A DNA stretch of 64,000 bases, taken from Phycisphaerae bacterium. GTDB lineage: Bacteria; Planctomycetota; Phycisphaerae; Phycisphaerales; UBA1924. The position numbers were made by a program, and so were the translations under genes. Location: positions 1 through 64,000 of the forward strand of contig BJHL01000010.1 in assembly GCA_014192545.1 (NCBI GenBank), given 5' to 3'. Within the stretch, counting starts at the first letter, position 1; each line of letters opens with the position of its first letter. This document shows positions 57,684 through 64,000 of this stretch, in pieces. The notes beneath the pieces are model-generated. The model saw nothing but the letters and a program-made list of their open reading frames with translations, had not been told where the DNA came from and made no database searches.

Positions 57684-58862
57684 ATGTATGACTGGCATGA
57701 TCGTTACGTGGTCACGCGCGACAGGTTTGTGCCGTGGATCGAGCAGACAAAGCCCCTTGCTGGCTGCGATGTGCTTGAATTTGGGTGTGGCACAGGCAGC
57801 GTGGGCCTTGCGCTCGCCCAAAGTGCTCGCAGCGTGTATGGCATAGATATCGAAGACGGCTCGGTGAGCGTCGCCCGTCGCAAGCAGACCGAACTCAAGA
57901 TCGAAAACGCGCAGTTCCACGCCGCGCCGGGCGAAGACATTCTCCGCGTGGTCGATAAATTTCCTGACGGCATTGACGTCTTCATGCTCTACGCCGTCCT
58001 CGAACATATGACGACGCAGGAGCGCATCGATGTGCTTCGCGTCGCCCGCGAACACCTCAAGCCCGACGGCATCATCGTGATCTGCGAAAGTCCCAACCGC
58101 CTCACCTGGGGCGACTATCACACCAGCAACATGCCCTTCAACTTGCAGTTGCCGCCCGACATGGCAACACGCTTCTACCCGCTCACACCGCGCGAGTTCT
58201 ACACCGATGCCATGAACAAGGCCCGTGACCAAGGCCCGGACGCTCTGGCCGAAGCGCTTGTACGCCTGGGTCGAGGCGTCAGTCACCACGAGTTCGTCCT
58301 CGCTCTCGCCAACGACACCGACAGCGGCGTGGATAGCATCGTCGCTGCCAACTATGACCCGCTGCTGCTGCCAGCACGCCTCGTGATGCGCGATGAACTT
58401 CACCTGGGCCGCTTCTTCGCCGCCAACGCGGGCAGCTTCCCGATGTTCATCCCGCCCTGCTTCATGCGGTATTACATCGATTGCATCATGACCAAATCGC
58501 CGGGTTTGCGCGAGCGCCGCTTCATGATGCCTTGGCTTTGGGAAACCGCGACGAGTCAAGGCATCGGTTACACGCGTTGGGACACGCTGACTTTTCTGGG
58601 GAACGATTCGGTGCTTGCTTGCCGACTGCCCGCAGCAACACGCCGCGCAGTCTTCGGCATCGAGGGCTTGGCGAGCGATCAATACATGGCGTTCACCAAC
58701 GGCCTTCAACAACGGTTGGAACGCCACCTGCCACCTTTTGCGGGCCAACCCACGGCTTACCTCGACATCCACTTTGAACAGCCCTCGGACACGATCTTCA
58801 TGCAAGCACCTGCGGGTTGCAACGTCAGCTTCATGGGTTACGAACATGTCATTCCGATTTGA
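57684..58862 (+). CDS. Class I SAM-dependent methyltransferase
   Basis: A 392-aa predicted methyltransferase. The Rossmann SAM domain is at about 25-150: VLEFGCGTGSVGLALA (motif I, 30-45), VYGIDIEDGSVSVARRKQTE, VFMLYAVLEHMT and HLKPDGIIVICESPNRL. The ~240-residue C-terminal part is unrecognised (HHEFVLALANDTDSGVDSIV; PGLRERRFMMPWLWE). Such enzymes often act on polysaccharides or small molecules. ATG 57684 is preceded by no clear ribosome binding site. It is C-rich on the plus strand among G-rich neighbours and is flanked by direct repeats of the hflX end, so it looks inserted. Confidence 0.82.
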   Translation: MYDWHDRYVVTRDRFVPWIEQTKPLAGCDVLEFGCGTGSVGLALAQSARSVYGIDIEDGSVSVARRKQTELKIENAQFHAAPGEDILRVVDKFPDGIDVFMLYAVLEHMTTQERIDVLRVAREHLKPDGIIVICESPNRLTWGDYHTSNMPFNLQLPPDMATRFYPLTPREFYTDAMNKARDQGPDALAEALVRLGRGVSHHEFVLALANDTDSGVDSIVAANYDPLLLPARLVMRDELHLGRFFAANAGSFPMFIPPCFMRYYIDCIMTKSPGLRERRFMMPWLWETATSQGIGYTRWDTLTFLGNDSVLACRLPAATRRAVFGIEGLASDQYMAFTNGLQQRLERHLPPFAGQPTAYLDIHFEQPSDTIFMQAPAGCNVSFMGYEHVIPI

Positions 58863-58890
58863 TCCATCGGGCCGCGTGACTGGGGAACTG

Positions 58891-58974
58891 GCGGTGGCGA
58901 TGCTGGATGGGAAGCAGGTGAAGATCGCGGCGCGGCGGAGGAATCCGGATGAGGTGGAGACATGGGGGAGGTGA
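58891..58974 (+). pseudogene. hflX 3' end, direct repeat copy 2 (gene fragment)
   Basis: Codes for LAVAMLDGKQVKIAARRRNP and the DEVETWGR end plus stop, as in hflX, but without the rest of the gene. Seven base differences from copy 1 in 84. It begins 28 nt after the methyltransferase stop. Confidence 0.85.
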
Positions 58975-59002
58975 GACTGTCGCGATTGTGCTTGGAGTAG
59001 CC

Positions 59003-61099
59003 TCAGCTCAGCACTTGATACACAATCAACGCCGCGACATAGGCGATGCCGCACATCCAGATTAGTTGCAGGGCGGCCCATTTGAGGCCTGCACTCCCAC
59101 CACCGGATTCTTTGGCGGTGACGGCGAGGGTGGGGAGGCATTGCATGGCGAGGACGAAGTAGACCAGCAAGCTCCAACTGACGGCGGGGGTGAAGATGGG
59201 GGTGACGCCGTCGGCGCGCGTCGCGGTGGCGATGCGTTGCATGGCGGTTTCGCTTTCGGCGTCGTCGCTGCCTGTGGTGATGACGGCCATGGTGCTAGCG
59301 AAGACTTCGCGGGCGGCGAAGCTGGCGAGGACGCCTATGGAGAGTTGCCAGTCGTAGCCGAGTGGGGCGAAGACGGGTTGGATGGTTTTGCCGATGCGGC
59401 CTAGGAAGCTGTTGGATGTGACTTCGCGACCGTAGATTGCGTCGGCTTCGCGGCGCAGGAGCATACTGAGGTGCGATGGCTGCTCGCCGCGACCCTTCAA
59501 CTCTCCGTGTAGTGGCCCGAACGTTTGGTTGCGGGCATCGAAGGCTGTGATGGTTCCGGCATCGAGTTGGTCGGCGACCTCGTGGTACTGTTGAGCCTTC
59601 GCCGGCGTGGGCAATTTGGGATAACTGCTGAGCCACCAGAGGACGATGCAAATCGCCAGGATCATGGTGCCGGCTTTTTTCGTGAACATCAGGCCGCGGT
59701 CCCAGGTGGTCATGAGGGCGGTTTTGATGCTGGGCATTTTGTAGGTGGGAAGTTCCAAGGCCATGGCGCGGGCTTTGCCTTTGAGGATGGTCCGGCGGGC
59801 GATGAGTGCGCTGAACATGCCGGCGGCGGCACCCAGGGCGTAGCAGCCGATGAATGCAAGGGCTTGCATGGCGGGCTTGCCTGGGAAGAGCAGCGTGGTG
59901 AGCAGGACGTAGACGGGGATGCGCGCGGAGCAACTCATGAAGGGCGCGACGAGAATGGCGGCGAGGCGTTCTTTGGTGTCGGGGATTGCGCGCGTGGCCA
60001 TGATGCCGGGCAGGGCGCAGGCGTGGCTGCTGAGAAGCGGGACGAAGGCGTAGCCGCTGAGGCCGAAGGGGCGCATGAAACGATCAACCAGGAATGCGGC
60101 GCGGGCGAAGTAGCCGGTGTCTTCGAGCAGGCTGATGAGGAAGAAGAGGAGCATGATTTGCGGCAGGAAGACGAGGGTGCTGCCTACGCCCGCGATGACG
60201 CCGCTGGTGATGAAATCGGTGAGGATGCCGGGCGGGAGTTTGGCTTGGAGCCAGGTGGTGAGTGAGCCGAAGATGGTCTCGATGAGGCCCATGGGGATGG
60301 CGGCGAGGCTGAAGATGCTGTAGAACAAGCCGAACATGACGGCGGCGAAGAAGGCAAGGCCCAGCACGGGATGCGTGAGGACACGGTCGATGCGATCGGT
60401 GCGCTGGCTGGCTTTGGCGGCTTGGGTTGTGTCGCGCTTGCCGGCGTGGGCGCGCGTGCGGGCCATGGCGGCGACGAAGGTTTGGCTGGCCCAGGCTTCG
60501 ACGCCTTCTTGCGTGTTGGGGGGCGTGCGATTGTTGAGAGGGACGTGGCTCTTTTGTTTGCAGAGATCATCGAGGCCTTCACCGGTTCGTCCACTGACAG
60601 CGACGACGGGACAGCCGAGTTCTTGGGCGAGCTGGGCGGGATCGACGGCGACGCCGCGTTTGCGCGCGAGGTCGATCATGTTGAGGGCGATGATGGTGGG
60701 AAGCCTGCGGCGGAGGACTTCGCCCACGAGGACGAGGTTGCGTTCGAGGTTGGTGGCATCGACGACGACGCAGACGGTGTCAGGCGCGGCTTGGATCATT
60801 CCGGGCGCGGCGAGCGAGCCGGCGAGGACGCGGCGGGCGATTTCGGATTCGCTCAGGTCGAGCTCGAGGGAATAGATGCCCGGGAGGTCGATGAGATCGA
60901 TTGATTGGGAGGTGTGGCGCAGGCGGCCGACGCGAGCTTCTTGGGTGGTGCCTGGGAAGTTGCCGGTTTTGTGGCGCAGGCCGCAGAGAGCGTTGAAGAG
61001 CGTGGTTTTGCCGGTGTTGGGATTACCGACGAGGGCGACGCGCGTGGGGATTTGCGGAGCGGCGGGCGGGTGCTCAGGTTCGTGCGTGGCCGTGGTCAT
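59003..61099 (-). CDS. feoB: Ferrous iron transporter FeoB
   Basis: FeoB is the inner-membrane Fe(II) transporter with an N-terminal G domain. The 698-aa product has G1 GNPNTGKTT (25-33), the switch TGNFPGTT (45-52), G3 DLPG (71-74) and G4 NMID. From ~240 it is a polytopic membrane domain with the gate motifs MSCSARIPVYVLLTTLLFPG and PLLSSHACALPGIMATRAIP, containing the conserved Cys. It ends FVLAMQCLPTLAVTAKESGG and a final helix. ATG 61099 follows the feoA stop by 24 nt. Confidence 0.95.
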   Translation of the reverse strand: MTTATHEPEHPPAAPQIPTRVALVGNPNTGKTTLFNALCGLRHKTGNFPGTTQEARVGRLRHTSQSIDLIDLPGIYSLELDLSESEIARRVLAGSLAAPGMIQAAPDTVCVVVDATNLERNLVLVGEVLRRRLPTIIALNMIDLARKRGVAVDPAQLAQELGCPVVAVSGRTGEGLDDLCKQKSHVPLNNRTPPNTQEGVEAWASQTFVAAMARTRAHAGKRDTTQAAKASQRTDRIDRVLTHPVLGLAFFAAVMFGLFYSIFSLAAIPMGLIETIFGSLTTWLQAKLPPGILTDFITSGVIAGVGSTLVFLPQIMLLFFLISLLEDTGYFARAAFLVDRFMRPFGLSGYAFVPLLSSHACALPGIMATRAIPDTKERLAAILVAPFMSCSARIPVYVLLTTLLFPGKPAMQALAFIGCYALGAAAGMFSALIARRTILKGKARAMALELPTYKMPSIKTALMTTWDRGLMFTKKAGTMILAICIVLWWLSSYPKLPTPAKAQQYHEVADQLDAGTITAFDARNQTFGPLHGELKGRGEQPSHLSMLLRREADAIYGREVTSNSFLGRIGKTIQPVFAPLGYDWQLSIGVLASFAAREVFASTMAVITTGSDDAESETAMQRIATATRADGVTPIFTPAVSWSLLVYFVLAMQCLPTLAVTAKESGGGSAGLKWAALQLIWMCGIAYVAALIVYQVLS

Positions 61100-61123
61100 G
61101 ATGTTGGCAATGGGCGAGATGAG

Positions 61124-61489
61124 TTAGCGAGGCAGTTCGACCATGACGTGCTGGGCGAGTTCGCGCGAGAGGCCGATGCGGCAGGAGCAACTGCCGGCGA
61201 GGGAGGCGTCATCTTGGCAGCAGGCGCTGTCGTCGGAGGCTCCGCTGAGAACTTCAACGATGCAGGGCTGGCCGGCGCGGCAGACGCGAACGTGGGCCGA
61301 GGGGCGAAGGCCCAGAGCGCGGACGTAGGCGGCGTCATCGGTGGGCATGGAAGTCATGGCGGCGCAGACGACGGCGGTTTGGCCTTCGCGCAGGGAGGTC
61401 AGGGCGACGCTTTTTTGTTGGCAGTGGCCGGGGGGGCAGTCGCAGTTGGTGTGGTTGGGGGTGGCAGCGTTGTTGGAGTTGTTGGACAA
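61124..61489 (-). CDS. feoA: FeoA-domain protein with Cys-rich N-terminal lead
   Basis: FeoA is a small SH3-like cytosolic partner of FeoB. The FeoA core covers about residues 27-121 (SLREGQTAVVCAAMTSMPTD; VRALGLRPSAHVRVCRAGQP; IGLSRELAQHVMVELPR). A Cys-rich lead (NCDCPPGHCQQK) and an inserted ASDDSACCQDDASLAGSCSC loop give nine or more Cys, unusual for FeoA (~75-85 aa); metal binding is possible. Start: TTG 61489 with GGAGG upstream on the minus strand; an internal ATG (MTSMPTDD) would give a shorter form. It is upstream of feoB. Confidence 0.85.
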   Translation of the reverse strand: MSNNSNNAATPNHTNCDCPPGHCQQKSVALTSLREGQTAVVCAAMTSMPTDDAAYVRALGLRPSAHVRVCRAGQPCIVEVLSGASDDSACCQDDASLAGSCSCRIGLSRELAQHVMVELPR

Positions 61490-61582
61490 AGGGGGGGCCT
61501 CCGAGGGGGATGAGGAGGAGAGGCGGGGGATTGTAGACAAGCGTATCCGTTGAAGGGTTGTGGGAATTGGACTTGGTGGTAC

Positions 61583-61599
61583 TTGCGACTGAGTCGCAA
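61583..61599. promoter_or_regulatory. Palindromic operator candidate between feoAB and the DUF58 gene
   Basis: TTGCGACTGAGTCGCAA is a perfect 8-bp inverted repeat around one central G, in the divergent gap. It resembles a dimeric repressor site. No match to the classical Fur or DtxR consensus is evident, so the regulator is unknown; iron control is suggested only by feoA. Confidence 0.5.
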
Positions 61600-61770
61600 T
61601 AACGATAGCGGGGTGGAGGCGGCGAGCAACAATTGTTTTGGAATTTTGAAGAATTCGGATCGCGGCGAATGAAGCCAGCCCCCACTGTCCCCCACTGCTT
61701 GCCGAACAATTCTCGGGCGTCTTGGGGAGTTGGACGAACTGCGGCGGGGGCGCATCCGATAGGATTGGGC

Positions 61771-62775
61771 ATGACTCAGGCCAATTCGGTTCGGCTGCCG
61801 GAGCAAGACGCGCAGCTTTATTTGCACCCACAGACGCTGGCGAGGCTGGGGAGTTTTGAGCTGCGGGCGAAGATGATTGTTGAGGGGTTTTCGTCGGGGT
61901 CGCATGCCAGCCCGTATCAGGGGTTGTCGGTGGAGTTCGCGCAGCATCGGCCTTATGTGGCGGGTGATGATTTGCGGCACTTGGACTGGAAGGTGTACGG
62001 ACGGACGGATCGGCTGTACTTGAAGCAGCACCAGCAAGAGACGACGCTGGACTTGCAGATATTGGTGGACAGTTCGGGGTCGATGAGCTTTGGCAGCCGG
62101 ACCTTTGCCGATGCGAGTGGCGCGGGGCGCGATACATCTATTGATGGGCGGATGAACTGGAGCAAGTTTGACCATGCGACCGCGCTGGCGGCGGCGCTGG
62201 CGTACATCACGCTGCGGCAAGGCGACCGCGTGGGTGTGGTGGTGCATGCGGATGAAGTTCGCGGGCAGGTGAAGCGGTCGAGCAGTCAGGGGACGTGGCG
62301 GCAGATTGTGGGCGTGCTGAGTACGCATCCGGTGGAGGCGAGTAATCGCAACCGCAAGGGGGACTTGAAGCGGGTGATTGATCAGGTGTTGGGGAAGACG
62401 ACCAATCGGTGTTTGGTTGCGCTGATTACGGATGCGTTTTATGAGATTGAAGATGTGCGTGATGCGCTGGCGCGGCTGAAGTTCGCCGGGCACGATGTGA
62501 TGATCTTTCAGGTGCTCGATAAAGCAGAAGAAGAGTTTGCGTTTGATGACGCGGCGCCGTTTGAAGGGTTGGAAGGTGAAGCAACGCTGCGGATTGATCC
62601 GCGTGCGCTGCGGAAGGCGTATATCGAGGCGATGCGGGCGCACAATGCCGAGCTTGACCGGATTTCACGCGGGCTGGGATTTGACTATCACAAGGTGAGT
62701 ACGCATGAGTTTTTGGGGCCGACGTTGGCGGCGTTTATTGCGAAACGCAACGCGATGATCAGAGGAGGTAAGTGA
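61771..62775 (+). CDS. DUF58 domain protein
   Basis: A 334-aa cytosolic-type protein with the DUF58 signature in GLSVEFAQHRPYVAGDDLRH then LDWKVYGRTDRLYLKQHQQE. A von Willebrand A-like part begins at LDLQILVDSSGSM (MIDAS-like DxSxS). Such proteins are encoded with MoxR ATPases and BatA/BatB genes; here a BatA-like gene follows at 62904. No MoxR is in the window. ATG 61771 is preceded by AGGA. The frame is open from 61633. Confidence 0.88.
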   Translation: MTQANSVRLPEQDAQLYLHPQTLARLGSFELRAKMIVEGFSSGSHASPYQGLSVEFAQHRPYVAGDDLRHLDWKVYGRTDRLYLKQHQQETTLDLQILVDSSGSMSFGSRTFADASGAGRDTSIDGRMNWSKFDHATALAAALAYITLRQGDRVGVVVHADEVRGQVKRSSSQGTWRQIVGVLSTHPVEASNRNRKGDLKRVIDQVLGKTTNRCLVALITDAFYEIEDVRDALARLKFAGHDVMIFQVLDKAEEEFAFDDAAPFEGLEGEATLRIDPRALRKAYIEAMRAHNAELDRISRGLGFDYHKVSTHEFLGPTLAAFIAKRNAMIRGGK

Positions 62776-62782
62776 GGAAGAG

Positions 62783-62812
62783 AGTGCCTGAGTGCGAAGT
62801 GCCTGAGTGCGG
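62783..62812. repeat. 15-nt direct repeat AGTGCCTGAGTGCGR
   Basis: AGTGCCTGAGTGCGA (62783-62797) and AGTGCCTGAGTGCGG (62798-62812) abut directly, 7 nt after the DUF58 stop. The unit itself contains AGTGC twice. Confidence 0.65.
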
Positions 62813-62903
62813 GGTGGGATTCAAGGCGCGTCGTGGTCACGGGTTGGGTGTGGTTGCGTAGATAGGTTCTCGCATTCATTGATGGCTGGGTAGTTGATCA
62901 TCT

Positions 62904-64000
62904 ATGAGCTTTCTGAATCCCATTCTCCTTGCGGTTGGACTCGCGTGCGTGGCGGCGCCGATCATCATACATATTTTGATGCGGCGGAAGCGGCAGCCGA
63001 TTGCTTGGGGGGCGATGCAGTTTTTGTTGCAGGCGTATCAGCAGCAGCGAAGGCGGTTGCGGCTGGAGCAGGTGCTGCTGTTGGCGGCGAGGTGTTTGAT
63101 CATTGCATTGCTCGCGCTTGCGCTGGGTAAGCCGGTGATTGGGGCGATTCGCGAAGGGTTTGCTTCGCCATCTCGCACGTTGTATGTGGTGTTGGATAAC
63201 GGTTTGACGCAGCAGATTGCGGTGCCTGGCGCGGCAGTTAGTGCGACTGGCGATGCGAGCAGTTCGTTTGCGATGGCCAAGGCGCGGGCGATTGAAGCGA
63301 TCAATCAACTTGATATGCAGCGCGGGGATCAGGCGGGGTTGATTGTTGCGGCGGGGCCTGCGCAGGGGCTTGTGATTCCGGCGGCGAGTGATTTAGCGCA
63401 GGTGCGGCGCGTGCTGGAGCAGGTTGAAGCGACAGACAGTGCGACGGACTTGCCAGCGGCGATGGAAGTTGCTCGCGCGGCGATTGCGAGTGAGCGCACG
63501 CAAGGAGATGGCGGCGGGACGGATGCGATTGTTTATGTTGCGAGTGATCTGCGCGTGGGCAGTGCGAACTTGAGCAAGCCTTTGCCTGCGCTGGCGACGG
63601 ACCCGCGGGCTGAGCCGGTGAGGATCATCGCGATGGCGCCTGCGAGCAGCGGGATTGACAATGTGAGTGTGCGCGCGGTTTCGCCGCTAAGGCCCTTGGT
63701 GCTGGCGAGCAAAGATGGCGGCGGACCTGATGCGGGACTGATTGCGGTGCGGGTGGATTTGGCGAGGGCGGGGCCTAGCGTGAATTCGCCTAGCATTTCG
63801 CAGGTTTCGGTCTGGGCGGCGGCGGCGGGGGCGATTGCGAGTGCATCGCCCAGCGAGAGTGCGCAGCGCGTGAGTGTGAACTGGACCAGTGGGCAAACGA
63901 CGGCGAGCGTGACGGTGAGTTTGGCGATGCCGGCGGCGCCGAGCGGTGATGTGTTGCTGGTTGCAAGGTGTGATGCAGATGCGATTGCGGGCGACAACAT
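62904..64000 (+). CDS. BatA-like membrane protein, 3' end outside the window
   Basis: The frame is open from ATG 62904 to the window edge (at least 365 codons). The N-terminus is the 'aerotolerance regulator' BatA-type domain: two membrane helices, SFLNPILLAVGLACVAAPII and (about 52-72) EQVLLLAARCLIIALLALAL, separated by RRKRQPIAWGAMQFL. After SPSRTLYVVLDNGLTQQ a vWA-like domain follows (DQAGLIVAAGPAQGLV; TDLPAAMEVARAAI; DAIVYVASDLRVG), with the MIDAS motif degenerate. It likely functions with the DUF58 protein upstream in a MoxR-type system. Confidence 0.88.
   Translation, partial: MSFLNPILLAVGLACVAAPIIIHILMRRKRQPIAWGAMQFLLQAYQQQRRRLRLEQVLLLAARCLIIALLALALGKPVIGAIREGFASPSRTLYVVLDNGLTQQIAVPGAAVSATGDASSSFAMAKARAIEAINQLDMQRGDQAGLIVAAGPAQGLVIPAASDLAQVRRVLEQVEATDSATDLPAAMEVARAAIASERTQGDGGGTDAIVYVASDLRVGSANLSKPLPALATDPRAEPVRIIAMAPASSGIDNVSVRAVSPLRPLVLASKDGGGPDAGLIAVRVDLARAGPSVNSPSISQVSVWAAAAGAIASASPSESAQRVSVNWTSGQTTASVTVSLAMPAAPSGDVLLVARCDADAIAGDN

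Noticed and set aside
54191..57690. Long frames opposite mrdA (610 codons) and opposite the methyltransferase (506 codons)
   Set aside because: No recognisable motifs, biased composition and complete overlap with well-supported genes.
1..64000. tRNA, rRNA, CRISPR arrays, insertion sequences or integrases
   Set aside because: No cloverleaf-like intergenic segment, regular spacer array, transposase or recombinase frame was recognised in any gap.

Overview
The window looks like a piece of a GC-rich chromosome of a motile, peptidoglycan-making planctomycete, most likely class Phycisphaerae. This is inferred from the combination of features: a PEP-CTERM-like secreted protein, Cys-rich CPRC-type ribbon membrane proteins, DUF1579 and DUF4239 proteins, a long FlgL and several flagellin paralogues. 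No rRNA, tRNA, CRISPR array, transposase or integrase was seen.

Layout. 1-2.1 kb: a hypothetical protein and a D-lactate dehydrogenase-type enzyme, convergent. 2.1-7.4 kb: a reduced division/cell-wall cluster (rsmH, a LysM protein, an ftsL-like gene, an ftsI-type transpeptidase). 7.4-10.1 kb: a PEP-CTERM-like exported protein, then nuoC and a hypothetical gene on the minus strand. 10.3-19.4 kb: flagellar rod, ring and hook-junction genes (flgG, flgA, flgH, flgI, flgJ, flgN, flgK, flgL). 19.6-26.8 kb: fliW, csrA, three full-length flagellins and one 5'-truncated flagellin. 27-33.3 kb: a DUF1579 protein, ribokinase, a DUF4239 protein and topA. 33.5-37.6 kb: four tandem paralogous Cys4-ribbon membrane proteins of unknown function, then glyA. 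39.1-45.1 kb: a chemotaxis cluster (cheB, cheW, cheR, cheA, cheX, cheY), followed by a fapA-like gene. 47-52.3 kb: an exported protein with a CX4CH motif, a large lipoprotein, and an amidohydrolase-like protein that has lost metal ligands. 52.3-56 kb: rodA and mrdA on the minus strand. 56.1-59 kb: hflX, then a methyltransferase flanked by two copies of the hflX 3' end. 59-61.5 kb: feoB and feoA. 61.8-64 kb: a DUF58 gene and a BatA-like gene that runs off the window.

How the genes fit together. The flagellar block encodes rod, P/L rings, hook-filament junction, filament and a FliW-CsrA module that probably controls flagellin translation. Leader sequences support this: csrA has a hairpin with GGA in its loop just upstream of a second GGA in its ribosome binding site, and all three flagellin leaders share CACGGA at the ribosome binding site. 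Candidate sigma-54 (-24/-12) elements precede flgG, flgI, flgK, the first flagellin and cheB. At flgG, flgI and flgK they lie so close to the ATG that the transcripts would be nearly leaderless.

Large-scale structure. The plus strand is richer in G than C at both ends of the window (about 1-2.1 kb and 52.3-64 kb) but richer in C in the middle, whichever strand the genes are on. This suggests that a segment of about 50 kb carrying the division, flagellar and chemotaxis genes is inverted relative to its flanks. The methyltransferase at 57.7 kb shows the opposite skew to its surroundings and sits between 84-bp direct repeats of the hflX end, so it looks inserted. Several intergenic gaps contain short, degenerate tandem or inverted repeats with a different unit in each gap.
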